Shown: positions 36,701 to 49,332, numbered from the stretch's first letter. The stretch is 64,000 bases of DNA from Conus ventricosus (GCA_018398815.1 CM031614.1:47790681-47854680); one strand, 5' to 3'. Made by a program: numbers and translations. The notes: generated by a model not told the origin, from the letters alone.

Positions 36701-38184
36701 AATTGATATATGGGGCTGTTATGCCTCATTGCTGAGATACTTCTGCATTCTGATCATGCAGAGCAGTAGATTTCTATCGTCATTTACTAAAGGCTTTAAT
36801 TAACTGAGAGAAATACGATTCTAGTTATAGTTGAATTCATACAAAAATGCTTTAACCTAAAAAAAAGTGTCCATACATTCCTCAGAAGAAAAGATGTACA
36901 CTCAAAACGTAACTTTTTTTAACATGGAGACTGAATTATCGGAAGCGGTCCAATGTTTGTTTATCTGTTTATGTTTTTGATGCAATCAGAACTGCCTTCG
37001 TCTTTCATACCAATGATTTCTGTAAAAGTTTGTTTCACTTTCAGACAGGTTATTGCTCATGACCTTTCCCCCCTGCAGATTTCATTTTGTCCCTGTATTT
37101 TATCTTTAAAATCTATATAATGTCTATGTCATTTTCTACCAATTTTTATTTCTGTTTACAGTATATAATGCATCTGAACTTTTTTAAAAATTACAAAGGA
37201 AAATTGCAGTAACTTGTAAAGGTCATAAGGATAATCAGTCTAACAAACTGACAAGCTCATCTCTCGTATCTCCTGTAGTTTGAGAAATGTTCTGGCAAGC
37301 TGTTTCTTGGATTTAAAAAAAATGTACACCATATAGAAGGACAACATAAAAATGAACTGCTGCAGTGAAAGACCTGTGTGTGGACGAGTTAGATATTAAA
37401 CGAAAAGCCTCTGATGAGAAAACAAAAATGTACATGTATTACATGGTATTATTGCACTTACTATTGCTGTGTGTCTGTGGAAGAAGTCCCTGAGGTCAGT
37501 TGTTGATACTGTATGAAGTATTCTGTTTGATGTTGCTCATTGTAAGAATTGTGCCTCAATGTGTTACTTTTTTTTGTACAGCATTTATTTTAACAATGTA
37601 TTACAGTTGTTAATTTGCAATCGTCAGTAATGTGTATGTGTTTTTTTTTATAATTGGAACTGTCATTCTGTGTTGTGTTGTTGTTACCAGAATTGTCACT
37701 CTGTGTTGATTACATGTTGATTGATTATTCACAATGTCATTCTACGTTGTGCTCCTGATCATTGGAATTCTTGTTCTGTTATGTTTCCAATTATGTTAAA
37801 TCATCAGTCTGTGTCAGGTGGATTTGGAATAGCTCTTGTGTGTAATATTACTGAATATTTGGATTGTCATTCCGTTATATTTTTTATACAGGAATTTGTG
37901 TGTGTTACGCTGATGACTATTGGTATTGTGTGAGTTGCAGCTATAAAGTGTGCTGCGCTGTGCTTGTGTTACCACAGATGTGTGACAAATGTTCATGTTT
38001 CAGGAGAAATGTGTTTTCAAGAAATGTGGCCTTTTTGTGAAAGTGGAAAGAGGTGGTCAAGGTTGATAGAAATATTCAGACATAATCTTTTTCTTTTTGT
38101 TCAAGTTCTGTCTCAAAGTAGGTACTGATATGCACACACATGGGTGTGCATGAGTGTATTTGCTTATTGTCTCTCAAGCGTGCA

Positions 38185-38185
<1 letters not shown>
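33769..38185 (+). other. Twitchin intron, nothing recognised
   Basis: AT-rich intron with scattered A and T runs. Region 37500-37960 shows weak, highly diverged repetition of a tgtcattctgtgttgt-like word. No exon is supported. Confidence 0.5.

Positions 38186-38228
<43 letters not shown>
38186..38228. repeat. (CA)n microsatellite
   Basis: About 20 uninterrupted CA units. Confidence 0.96.
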
Positions 38229-38230
<2 letters not shown>

Positions 38231-38893
38231 TTCATGCAGGATTATATCTACACGGGACACATACCTTCTCATACCCATCTTACGCATACCAGTGTATCCA
38301 TTTGTGTTCAAACAAATATGTGTTTGTAATTTGTGTGTCTATGTCTGCATATTAGTAGAATGTATCTGAGGAGTTCGTTTCATGTTGTCTTTGGGTGTGT
38401 TTTTTCTGTCTTCCGTCACTCTCCATATTTTACACAGTTAGGAAGCTGTGTGATTATAATTGTACTGTGACACAACCACCAGCATATCACAAATCTTGCA
38501 TACACAGCTCAACATTTGTAAATTCTCTTGCTTCTCATTTGTGATAGTGAGTGTTGTTGATGTTCCAGGAATACTCTGTTTACAGATTTTATTTACAATG
38601 TTTTATTAAGATGCTGTATCAGATGAGAAATTACTCTGTAAGTTCACATCCTTATAATTCATCGCTGTTATCACACAAAGATCATATTTGATCAAAATGT
38701 AACTTTTGATAACAATCGGTCTTGTTCAGAGCAATACAGTTTTTATATCAGAATACATGGATCATGATTTCAAACATTCAAGAGTCAGTCCCTTCATGTT
38801 GTGATCTTTGTTCTTTCCTAACTTTTGATAAAGCCATGTGAAATGATGCATTAAAGGCGTATTTACTCAGTGAAGCATGGTTTGTGCCTGCAG

Positions 38894-39070
38894 AGAGACA
38901 GCAGTCGTCGTCAGTCCCTGGAACCGGACATTCCCGTCATCAAGGTGTCTGCCGATAAACTGGAGGCCATGGAACAGCAGCGTCGAGCCTCCATGCAGAC
39001 CCGCCGCACCTCTCTGGCTGAAGTCATTTCTGACTGGCCCATGCTGCAGAAACGTATTGTGCAGAAAGAG
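38894..39070 (+). CDS. unc-22: Twitchin linker exon with three RRxS phosphorylation motifs
   Basis: This is a 59-codon phase 0-0 exon with acceptor gtgcctgcag and donor AGAG|GTAGGC. It encodes the linker just before the next Ig domain. Three Arg-Arg-x-Ser motifs are visible: RRQS (residues 5-8), RRAS (30-33) and RRTS (37-40). The last is followed by LAEVISDWPMLQKR, matching the S-L-x-E-x-x-x-D-W-P-x-L pattern of twitchin/projectin linkers. In molluscs, PKA phosphorylation of twitchin at linker serines controls catch. A cluster of three consensus sites plus RRLS in exon 28631 makes this a strong candidate regulatory segment. Which serine is used cannot be told from sequence. Confidence 0.92.
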
Positions 39071-40479
39071 GTAGGCAGGGCTGTTGGTTTGTGGATGTGT
39101 GCTTCTGTGTTGGAGAGAGAGAGAGAAAGAGAGAGAGAGAGTCGGGAAGGCAGAGAAAGTGTGTGTGGTGTATGAGTATGTGTGTATTTCTGTGCTCGTG
39201 TGTGTATGTGCATTTCTTTACATTTTTGATGTTGTTGCTGTTTTTCTTACTTTGCTTTATGTTTGCATTCCCACTAACTTGTCTTTATTGTGAATTATGT
39301 AATATGAAACCAATTGTTTATAAGTTGTGTGGGATTCAGCTTTAATTTGTATTTTCTGGACTGTTATTAACAAAGTTATCCTGGCATCATGCTTGCATCA
39401 AAAAAAAAAAAAAAAAAAAAAAAAGAGAGAAAAGAAGAAATACTGAAAAGCTAATTAATTCAAGCAGTATCCAGGTACAAGCCACAAAATCTTGAGAGAT
39501 AAAAGAAAAATCTCAAATCCAAAGCAATAGCATCAGTTCATGGACCACTAACTTCAAAGTCAGATGTGGCAGAGTCAGTCCACAGAATGCCCAGCATAAA
39601 TGCTATCATTTTTGCCACTCACCTTAGCATGTTGTCCCTCTGGAGATGTGGGCATTGTGTGTCTGCTCTGATCAGTCTGAAGACACACACTGGAGGGAGA
39701 GGGTGGATGGGGTGTGTAACCCAGGTTCCTAAACGCACAGACCCAGACCACAAATAACCCAAACTCTGACTGTACGATTATACTCCAACTTTTATTGACA
39801 ATTTAAATAGACAAAAATCCAAACAACAATATTAACCTAAAACATGGACTGGTTCAAATTTCATGTGATTAGTGACAAAAGAACTTTAGGTTGTGACAGA
39901 GAGAAGAAGAAAAGTAGTGGGCAACTCAAAAGGGGCACTGCAAAAGAATACAAAACATAAAAATCTGCACAGGACTGTGTGCAAAAACACAAATAATAAC
40001 AATGGCCAAACCAAAAGCCATCAAAGACCTTCAGCATACATCTCAACTAGGAAACACACAATGAGGGACAATGCATCACTAATAAAGTAGTAGTGATCTT
40101 ATCAAGTTCAAATCCACTTGACCCTGGTTATGGTAATGCCAAACACACTTTGATCTGATCCAGTGTTAAACTGAATACAGTGAGTTGCATACCAACATAC
40201 TGACAGCTCTTCGCTATCAATTGGCCACCTGACCATGGCGGCAAATCTGCTTACATCCTTTATCAGTCATCCTACTGAACCACTAGGCAGTAAGCCAGAT
40301 CAATCTTTCCTCTCCCAGGTTTCCAACAGATGCCCTCATAAAACCAATTTCTCGTACAACCATAGCCATTTTGATTAACATCAGTCTCTAAGTTGACACT
40401 AATAAAATAATTTTAAGGATAACAGTCATCCTTGAAAGCAAGTATTTCTTCTTTTCAACTGAGAAAGCAAAAATAAACA
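39071..40479 (+). other. Twitchin intron with short (GA)n and poly(A) runs
   Basis: A GA tract lies at about 39112-39142, immediately after the exon. A run of about 24 A lies at 39400-39423. Nothing else is recognised. Confidence 0.5.
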
Positions 40480-40665
40480 TCCTCTGAAATTCAAGGAAAA
40501 CTTCTCCAAACTTAACACATGTACCATGATTAAAACACAAAGAACCATGTACCAAACTTAACACATGTGCCATGATTAAAACACAAAGAACCATGTACCA
40601 ACTTAACACATGTGCTATGATAAAAACACAAAGAACCATGTACCAAACTTAACACATGTACTATG
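40480..40665. repeat. 47-bp tandem repeat, about 3.5 copies
   Basis: The unit contains aacttaacacatgtaccatg followed by attaaaacacaaagaaccat. It shares its period, but not its sequence, with the large satellite at 6800. Confidence 0.9.
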
Positions 40666-41764
40666 AGATGTAGACATTTCCTCTACTAAAACCATGTGAT
40701 GTGACAAACACTATTTTACTGCAAGAACAAAGGAAAATGAGATTTATTTGGGACCATGTGGTCTAAAACACAATCTCTCAAAAATGTTTCTGAAACAATG
40801 TGGTGTGAACCACATTCTAAAGCAACAGTGAATAATAAATAACCTGAACTCACCTTCAAATAATACAGCTAGGTTTAACTTAATTCAACATGCGGGCCTA
40901 AAATTCTAACAACTGAAAATATAACAGCTAAAGCCAAGTGCAATTCTTATAAGGAAAATCCACCAAAAATCAATGCCATCCAGCTGACAGCATAGAAAAC
41001 ATACGGCAATTCTAAAGGAAAAGAAGCAATTAGTATCTTTTAGAAGCATACTTTTAATACTTAGAGTAACTAACCTGGATTAGCACCACCAAGCCACACA
41101 CAGTGTTTCCCCAACCTGTCTGTCTGACTCAACACATTTGATTGCAGGAAGAGGAAGTGGCCAAACAGGAAAAATAAAAAGTGTCTTAATACTAAAACCG
41201 GCTAAATAACAAGACATATAGAACAACAATACTAGTGGAAAGCAGTAGATGTTTTTATCTCAAAATATTACAATCACTAATGAAGTTTTTATTTTTTTAT
41301 TTTTTAAACATACTAAAATTGCTTAAAACCTTAGTAACCTGTGAATTCTGACAGGTTACAGGGTGTATTATCTCTTCCATACTGTTTCAGTGTTATTACT
41401 CCACCCTGCTCAGCATGTTTTCTCCACACGCTGCCAGAGACATTCTTGTCCTGTTGTAGGCCAAGGGAAGCAATCAGTCCATAGGGAACTTTAGGTGTCA
41501 GGTCATCGTGAGGCTACTCACTGGAGGAGATTCTGCACTGTTGTCGCTTCACGTCGGTGGAGTGCCTGTTTTGCACCACCAGCCTCAGTACAGACATTCA
41601 GTCACATTCAGCAGTATTATAGTCACACCTGTTGTCGGTCAGTTCTCAGCCGGCTCTTCCACATAGTGGATACAAACATTTGTAGTTCATAGCATGCCTT
41701 GTTAATTAAGTAGATGAAGATTGTCATACTTGCACATGTCTGTTGTCCATGTTGGTGTTACTAG
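40666..41764 (+). other. Twitchin intron, nothing recognised
   Basis: A-rich sequence without supported features. Confidence 0.5.
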
Positions 41765-41817
<53 letters not shown>

Positions 41818-41818
41818 T
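41765..41818. repeat. (TG)n microsatellite
   Basis: About 26 TG units. A C10 run follows at about 41901-41911. Confidence 0.96.
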
Positions 41819-42295
41819 GTTACTGTGCATGCTTGTTTTAATTTGCTGTCATGTGTTTGTGCCCTTTAGTGGCATTTCTCCCATGCCACTCCATCCATTT
41901 CCCCCCCCCCCCCACCCCACCCCTGAAACAGTTACAATTTTTAACGTCACAATGCTTGTTCTGATCTGTGGAGTACCAGCTCTGAAGCCCTCTGGATGAC
42001 AATAACAGTTTGTTTTCTAACAGAATAGCTAACAGGATAACAATTTTATTTGTCCAAAAGATGGAAAATTCATGAAAAATTCAGCTGCATGTGGACGTGA
42101 TTCGGTGTGCATGGCATGTGCTGCAGTTACATAATAACAGAGGCAGCTCATCCAGCCCTGTACAATGAGCACAAGGGGATACTAACCTAGTGCTCCACCT
42201 TCCCTGTCTTCTCCTGCATTGTGTGAGTGCATTGACGGTGTTCTGCTGACATTCATTGGTCAACTCTGTATGTCTTGCCAAAGTGGAGTTTACGT

Positions 42296-42330
42296 GTGTG
42301 GTGTATGGTGTGTGTGTGTGGTGTGTGTGT

Positions 42331-42383
<53 letters not shown>

Positions 42384-42392
42384 TGTGTCTGT
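42296..42392. repeat. (TG)n microsatellite
   Basis: Slightly interrupted TG repeat. Confidence 0.96.
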
Positions 42393-42829
42393 GTTTATGG
42401 CTTGAAAACCCGTGCTTTTATCAGTCATTCAACGTGTACCTAATTAAAATCAATGAAGGTTTAGGTGGGCTGAGGGGCAGAGATGGACATAGACAATAAT
42501 GACATGCCCAAGTCCTATAGCTTTGCCCATACAGCCAAAAAGTTACAGGACTTTAACCTTTAACTTTTTAATGTTATTTTATAACAATGTTAAAACCGTA
42601 CGTTTCTTGTTCAATAGGTATTAACTGCCACATAAAAAAGCCATTCTGCTTCAAGATAATGTTTGGAAAATCCTGAATAGAAAAAGAGATGATCTTAATT
42701 GCTGTTGCCCTGTAAGTAACAGTATAAAAAACGTTTTAATGGACTTCTTTCAAAGCCACATGTATGTATGCACACACACACGCACGCACGCACGCATGCA
42801 CACACGCACGCATACACACACACGCACAG

Positions 42830-44493
42830 CGAGATATAAAATTCGTCAAAAAGATCTATCAAGGAGAACTAAATAAGATGGTGGATTATATGAAGCTAAA
42901 TGGATTAAGTCTGTCAACCGAAAAAAACAAATATGATTCTTTTTAACAGTGGATCTAACCCAGAAAGTATGCCTGTTTTCACATTGGATGATACTCCTCT
43001 TAAGTACGTTACAGAGATAAAATTTCTAGGAGTTTATTTTACATCTAAATTATCATGGAACTTTCATATCGAATGTTTATTAACAAAGGCGAGAAAAACA
43101 TTAAACTTTCTGAAAATCATTTCTAAAGAAAAGTGGGGGCAAGATCCAGCTACATTGATTACTCTATGTAAATCTTTAATGAGATCAAAAATAACTTATG
43201 CCCAAGAAATATTCTTCAACGCGTCTAAATATTTATTACAAAAACTGCAAAGTATTGAATGTAAGGCGTTGAAATTAGCCCTTGGGCTTCCTGTGCACGC
43301 ATCATCGTCACGTACATATCATGAAGCTCAGGTACTTCCTCTAGATGATTATAGAGATTTAACATGTTGTAAATTTGTCATTAAAAGTACAGCTAGAAAA
43401 ACACACATTAAATCAGAAATCAAAATAAGATCAGATTTTGATTTTCAGAAAAGAGCAAAGTCTATAACTTCTCAAATAACTATAGCAACTTATACATCAA
43501 AAATAATTTCAGATTCTGGGGTTTCTTTAGAAAAAGAAAATTTCTCTCCCAGACCATCTTTTTGTCCTATTCCACCCTAAAAGCCCATTTTGATATTGAT
43601 CACACCAACATCAAAAAAGATGAAAATATCAATATGCTAGCAAGTTATACTAAGTGTCATATGGACGAGAAATACACTAACCAATTAAAAATATACACAG
43701 ATGGTTCATGTATTGGTAAGCAAACAGGTTGTGCATTCTTAATCCCTGACTTGAGGGTGGAGAAATCTTTTTACATTGGATGTAACATATCCATATTTAC
43801 AGCTGAATTAACAGCAATACTCATGGCTTTGAATTACCTTTTAAATTTCCCCAAAACAATATTTCAAGCTCTGTTTTGTGTAGATTCAAAATCAGTCCTT
43901 CAGGCAATAAAAGATTTTAATTTGCATACTAGGCCTGAAATGATTATTGAGATAAGCTGTTTGATCCATATGCTTATTGAAGGAGGCACCCAACTATCCT
44001 TTTGTTGGATTCCTTCACACTGTTCCTTTTATTACAACGATAAAGTAGACAGGGCAGCTAAGCGTGGAGCAAAACATATCTGTGGTTCTGAAGATCTTAA
44101 GTTAACCTACCCTTATCGGTACATGAGCAGTGCAATTTAGTTAAAACATATATTTCGAAAACTTTCAAAGATAGAATGATAGAACATGACAATCAAAATC
44201 AGTTTGATATTTTTGATATTAAAATCATTCAACATGGTTTTAGTTTAAATAAAAATATACTTTCAATGATGTATAGGTGGAAACTTGATGCTTTCAAAAC
44301 AAAATATGTTAAAAACATAGTATGTTTATGTAAAAAGAAAATAACACGTGATCATATTGTTACATGTCAAGACGTGAAAAAAATAATTCCAGTGTTGAGG
44401 CAAAATAGTGCACAGGCCATCTTTGAGTCACCAGCTCTAACATATGAGTTTTTTGTATGCTTGGAGCGCACTCCATTGGGGAAGTATTTATAG
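42830..44493 (+). mobile_element. 5'-truncated I-type LINE with RNase H (broken)
   Basis: Three adjacent open frames give the C-terminal half of a non-LTR retrotransposon polyprotein. Region 42841-43580 covers the end of the reverse transcriptase and thumb (LNGLSLSTEKNK; IKFLGVYFTSKLSW), with a frameshift near 42935-42945. Region 43562-44140 is an RNase H domain: YTDGSC, then FTAELTAI, then FCVDSKSVL, then CWIPSHCS and DKVDRAAK. Region 44176-44493 ends with a C-x-C...H-x4-C knuckle (CLCKKKITRDHIVTC). The YxDD box and the endonuclease are missing. At least two frame changes and a stop show it is dead. RNase H plus the C-terminal knuckle points to the I superclade. Confidence 0.88.
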
Positions 44494-44880
44494 GTTCCTT
44501 TTTTGTGTGTGGGGTGGGGATGGGGGATATATGTGGGGAGGGAAGATGGAGTAATGCACAAAGCTCAAAAGTGACAAGGACTGAGAAAGGTTAAGTTTCT
44601 GTGCCTAGATGGTTGTTAATTAGTTTTGTTAAAATTTTAGCTTTTTTCCCTTTCAAACTTATTTGAAAAATTCAAGTGTTTTGTAATTACCATTATTATT
44701 CATATAAGCACTCATATAAGCACACACATATGTACACAAACATACTCGCATACACACACACGAGCACACGCACATGCACACATACGTGCATACGCACATG
44801 CACACATACGTGTGCGTGCACAAGCATAAGCACATACGCTCTTTCTTTCCATATCTCACTCTTTCGGCACGATTTTTTTT
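44494..44880 (+). other. LINE 3' flank and CA-rich tract
   Basis: G-rich 3' sequence at 44500-44560 is followed by alternating acacacata/gcacacgc sequence at about 44700-44830, and a run of about 19 T at about 44873-44891. Confidence 0.6.
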
Positions 44881-44935
44881 TTTTTTTTTTTTCCCCGTCT
44901 AATATCACGTTTAGTGGAAAGACGTTAAATGAATG

Positions 44936-45128
44936 ACACACACACACGCACATGCACATTCACACATGCATGCACAAAAGGGTGCAGGCATGTGCACACA
45001 CATGCATGCGCACATGTATGCAAACACTCACGAATGCATGTGCACACACTCGCGCAGGAATACACACACATGCATGCACACAGGCATGCATCTCACAGAT
45101 GCATGCACATGTGCATACGCACATGCAT

Positions 45129-45180
<52 letters not shown>
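44936..45180. repeat. (CA)n-rich tract close to a twitchin acceptor
   Basis: Alternating CA/CATG sequence ends in a pure CA run at about 45130-45176, about 165 bp upstream of the Ig exon at 45342. Confidence 0.95.
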
Positions 45181-45182
<2 letters not shown>

Positions 45183-45341
45183 ATTCACACATAAACTGTG
45201 TGTGTGCTACATTTCAGTTTGTGCACAAATACAAAGAGTGACTGGTCAGGATGATACTGTGTTTCCCTCCCCAAGCTCCACATGTGGTCTGTTCATACCT
45301 TTCCTCATCGCCATGCCCTGCTGCTCTTCTTTTCATACCAG

Positions 45342-45606
45342 GAGCCAGACAAGTTCATCAAAGACCTGGAGGACATCAAGGTCCTGGAAGGACAGGTAGT
45401 GGAGTTTACAGCTGAGTTCTGCAAGCCAAACGCCAAGCTTCGCTGGTTCAAGAACAAGCTGGAGGTGTTCCACGGCCACAAATATCACTTTGTCAGTGAT
45501 GACACTGAGTACAGTCTGGTCATCAATAACGTCAAACCAGAGGATGGTGGCAAGTTCACTGTGGAATGCAACGGGGTTGGCAGTTCTGCTTGGCTGTATG
45601 TGGAAG
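45342..45606 (+). CDS. unc-22: Twitchin exon encoding a complete Ig I-set domain
   Basis: The acceptor is tttcatacc-ag and the donor is GAAG|GTGAGC. The exon enters in phase 0 and leaves in phase 1. It encodes about 88 residues. The A strand is EPDKFIKDLEDIKVLEGQ and the B strand is VVEFTAEFC. The core Trp is in KLRWFKNKLEV, and EYSLVINNVKPEDGGKFTVEC gives the D-x-G-x-F-x-x-x-C signature. The domain ends SSAWLYVEG. The opening E-P-D-K-F directly after the RRTS/DWP linker is characteristic of twitchin. Ig domains of this type pack along the thick filament and bind myosin. This is one of the two most secure exons of the gene. Confidence 0.95.
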
Positions 45607-46029
45607 GTGAGCTCTCAGAAATCAGAATCAAATGGGCTGCAAGCATTCCTTGTAAATGCTGCTTAGAAAACAATAGATTTGATCAGTAAGGTCCATGTCA
45701 AAATTCAGCAGAATGCGTTTAAAGACATCTGATTTAGTTCACTTTTTTTATGAAGAGTTCACCTTTGTCCAACTACTCAACATAAGAAATGTTGCCAACA
45801 ATTTGCGCACCTCTTTTTTTAGTTCATGCAAATGCATTATCAATTGTTCTTTGTTGTGCTGGGCAAAATGTGATACTGATTATAATTGTAGTGATATATG
45901 CTTGATTGGAGTGTGGTTGTACTGGTAGCGAGACTCCATGATCTGACAGGGTATAGTTAGAGCTCTGTTCTTCTTTGTCTCTTGACACATATGACAGATA
46001 GATCCTAGAGGTGCAAGAAATAGGTTTCA
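45607..46029 (+). other. Twitchin intron, nothing recognised
   Basis: No repeat or exon is supported. Confidence 0.5.
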
Positions 46030-46565
46030 TGACAGTTTGGTGAAACCTAGAGTTGCTGGAACAGTTCTAGGAATAGGTAGAGCCTCCTCAGTCTGAGAAT
46101 AAGGAGAACCTGGGTGTACAAGGAACAGATTTCTTCAGAGTCTGGAAATAGACCTTCCAAAGTATGAAAATAGGTAGAATCTTCACGATTTGGGAACAGG
46201 TTGAGTCTTCTCAATCTGGGAATGGATAAAACCTGAACCATCTGGCAAATGCTAGAGTCTCCACCATTTAGCAACGATAGAGCCTGGGGGGTGTGGAACT
46301 TGGTTTTCCACAGTCTTCGAATGGGTTAAGCCTAGACTGCAATGAGTAGGTTTCTCATCACTGGGAATAGATAGGGCTTCCACACTCCTGGAATAGATAG
46401 AGATTCCTCAGTCTGGGAACAGGTAGAGTCTGGGTTGCAAGGAATGGGTCCCTTTCCAGTCTGGGAATGGATTAAGCCTGGAGACGCAGGAAACGTGTTT
46501 CTCCTCCGTCTAGGAATAGTTAGGGTCTGAAGATGCAGGTAACATATTTCTCAACAGTCTGGGAA
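46030..46565. repeat. Diverged minisatellite of about 50-60 bp units
   Basis: Words such as cagtctgggaatagatagag and cctggagatgcaggaa recur about nine times with substitutions and length changes. The array fills most of the intron between twitchin Ig exons 45342 and 46809. Confidence 0.75.
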
Positions 46566-46808
46566 TAGACTAAGCTTGGAAATGGTGTAAACAGGCAGAA
46601 TATGTCTATAGGCACTGGGAGTTGTGGAAGACTTGTGGTTTCTGTTGACATTGCGTTTATGGTTTTGATATCTACAAGGTCCATGTCAGGTTCTTCTGAT
46701 ATGAGCATTTCCTTGATTAAGACCGTAAAATGCAGTTAGCAGCTATAAGCAAGAAGCTGTTATTGAATGCAGAGTAATCATGTTACATGGGTTGTCTGGT
46801 GTGTACAG

Positions 46809-46948
46809 CCAAAGAGCCGGAGTACTGGTTCACACAGAAGTTGCCAGAGAACTACGAAGTGAAGCGTAAGAAGACAGCCATGTTGGAGTGTTTTGTGTCT
46901 GATCCCCGTGCCTTCATCAAGTGGTATCGCAATGGAGAACCAATGGAG
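46809..46948 (+). CDS. unc-22: Twitchin exon encoding the first half of an Ig domain
   Basis: The acceptor is ggtgtgtacag and the donor is GGAG|GTCAGT. It enters in phase 1, giving Ala with the G left by exon 45342, and leaves in phase 0. It encodes AKEPEYWFTQKLPENYEVKR, then KKTAMLECFVSDPRAFIKWYRNGEPME. The B-strand Cys (LEC), core Trp (KWYRNG) and C' turn are present, and the D-E-F-G strands are absent. The remainder must lie in a later exon, which I could not find between 46949 and 64000. The exon therefore marks the last visible part of the gene. Confidence 0.92.
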
Positions 46949-46977
46949 GTCAGTTGCTGAAAAAAAACTTTTCTCTC

Positions 46978-47082
46978 TCTCATACACAGACACACACAGT
47001 CATACACACTCATACACACACAAAACACAACACACACACACCACAACACACACACCACAACACACACACACACACACACAGA
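46978..47082. repeat. (CA)n-rich tract
   Basis: Interrupted CA repeat starting 30 bp after the exon donor. Confidence 0.93.
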
Positions 47083-47445
47083 AACAAAGACATTTCAGAT
47101 ACAATTTTATTGACAATGGCCTACACATAGCCTTTATGTCAAGGGGATGTACATTAATATTTGCTGCACACACACAAAAATGTAGTGCAAAGAAACAAAA
47201 AAATTGTGACTGATCACGTAAATATTAATGCTAGGACTCGAAACTATGTCGTAGAAAAGAAAGTTAAGTACTTTTTCATCATTCAAAATGACATTCAAAA
47301 TTACTATGTAATTTTTTTAATACCATAACCATTCACACAAGTGCCGCACACAGGAACAAATATTCACCGTAGTAAATCATTTCCATTTGCCCACTTCAAG
47401 CATGAATGTCCATTTACACAGAAACAGAGAGAGAGAGAGAGAGTG
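47083..47445 (+). other. Intergenic or intronic sequence, nothing recognised
   Basis: AT-rich. A short (GA)n run lies at about 47427-47443 and abuts the LINE fragment. Confidence 0.5.
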
Positions 47446-48530
47446 TTCGTTCGTTCTTCTGTTTAACGTCTGTTCACTTTGAGTGATATTAGATTGAATG
47501 AAGAGAATGACTGAAGGAATGAATGATTGAGTTAATAAGCCTATATGTTATATAACCGTGTATGTAAGCCTTTGTATGTGAGTGTATACGTGTATACATG
47601 TATATATCTGTGTATGTATCTAAACCAAAGCAAAAACAAAATGAAAAAAAAAGAAAAAAAAACAAAAAACCAGAAATCTTAATACAACAATTAATGGATA
47701 AAATTAACAGAAGATATAGATCTAACATATAACAATAAAACAAAAATCCTTCACTATCTAAACTTAAGAGTGAAGGAGTAAAATGCAGGCCATCATTATA
47801 TAACGCACTATGAACTAACACAAAACAATCTAAAGAAAAACCCCAGTCGGACTATGAAATAAGTGTTCAGCAATTTCAATCAGCAAAAAGTGGTCCAAAA
47901 GTATATCTTGCAAGTTTTTTTTCAGAAAATTTATTAGATCTTCATGATGTTGGTAAGAAAGTAGTTAACTTGTGACAATTAAATAAAATATGGCTCAATG
48001 TTATTTCTTTACCACAAATACAATTAGCATTTTTACTAAACTTTGTTTTTAAAGCATTTAGCTTTAATCGAATTATAAGGGAATATTTGTCTGGAATAAT
48101 AAACTGGATGATCAGACATTTTTCTTAGAAAAGGTCTATTGGAAAAGCTTCCAAGTGTTTGGATGAAATATCAACATTTATTTGAGCTCTCTTCCGTGCA
48201 GTTAATTCAAGGATACGATAATATTCTACGACTGATGGTTTTATTTTCAGCTCGGAAGATGACCCTGCTTTTTTAGCACCTTTTTTTTGCAGCCCTATCA
48301 GCCAATTTATTCCCAAGTACACCAGTATGCGAAGGAATCCAGCAAAATTCTATAATAGTGCCTTTAGACGCCAGCCAGTATAAAAGATATTTAATTTCAA
48401 ACACAAGGTCGGGTCGTGTCGATATATTTGATGAATCAAGGGCAAGTAAGACTGATTTTGAATCTACAAAAAAAAAAAAAATCTGAACAATATTACTGGA
48501 AAGATCTGTTAGAAATTCCATTCCTAGCAT
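47446..48530 (-). mobile_element. Minus-strand I-type LINE 3' fragment with RNase H remnant
   Basis: On the minus strand, 48530 to 48270 encodes an RNase H remnant (FVDSKSVLLALDSS; CWIPSHTGVLGNKLADRAAK). Frame breaks follow, and then a knuckle-like CICGKEITLSHI near 48000. The 3' end near 47450-47490 contains tgtttaacgtctgttcactt, which is closely related to the 3' end of the fragment at 61643-62053. The RNase H resembles that of 42830-44493 (DSKSVL, STRPDL/HTRPEM, CWIPSH), so all three are probably one family. Several frame changes show it is dead. Confidence 0.8.
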
Positions 48531-48800
48531 GTGTGTGTGTGTGTAATGGTAAGGTAAGGTGATGTTGTTTATAACTCAGCTGACCACAAAGGGCGTGTGT
48601 GTATGTTTACTTGTGTGCTTATACACGTGTACATGTGAATATATGTATATATGTATGTTTGTGTGTGCGTGGTTATGTGTTCATATTCCTTTGTATGTAT
48701 GTTTGGATTTACTCTCTTACATGTTTGCGAGTGTGTATGTGAGTGTGCGCTCATGCTTGTATGAATATACACATAGTGTACATAAGTACTTGCCTATTAC
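48531..48800. repeat. TG-rich alternating tract
   Basis: Degenerate TG/TATG sequence bounding the LINE fragment. Confidence 0.75.
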
Positions 48801-48865
48801 TAATATATAGGTGAAAGAAAATTTTTATCAGAATTTTCAAAGAGAAACTTGAAGAAGGCAGTCAG

Positions 48866-48868
<3 letters not shown>

Positions 48869-48910
<42 letters not shown>

Positions 48911-49174
48911 AGATTTTTTTATTTACAAGAATAAGATGGAGCTTTTTTTTACCTAGTTCTTGCCTTGAATAGGGTCCGCAAGGAAGAAATAACAAGTAAA
49001 GCTGCATATGGTAGCTGCATTGATTATCAATGTCAATGGAGGCGGTGAGAGAAAGAGATTTAGATAGAGAATTCTAAGCAACAATAAAAATAATGAATGC
49101 ACTACCTGGCTGAATTTAGGGCAAGGAAGCATCTGTGAATCAATGACAAATTTGACTTCATTCAAGTGGTGTGC

Positions 49175-49235
<61 letters not shown>
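48869..49235. repeat. Two (GA)n microsatellites
   Basis: (GA)n runs at about 48871-48907 and 49184-49231 are separated by unique sequence. Confidence 0.93.
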
Positions 49236-49326
49236 TGATATCAAGTAAATAAATTTGACATGCAATTGAAGAGAGCAAGCCTCAATCTCGATCACACAGA
49301 AAAGTCATTACCTTTATAAAATATTA

Positions 49327-49332
49327 TTTATT
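49327..49332 (-). terminator. Possible polyadenylation signal of the ubiquitin-like-domain gene
   Basis: The plus strand reads tttatt, so the minus strand reads AATAAA, about 1.5 kb beyond the minus-strand stop codon at 50813-50815. A hexamer occurs often by chance in AT-rich DNA, so this is only a candidate. Confidence 0.2.
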
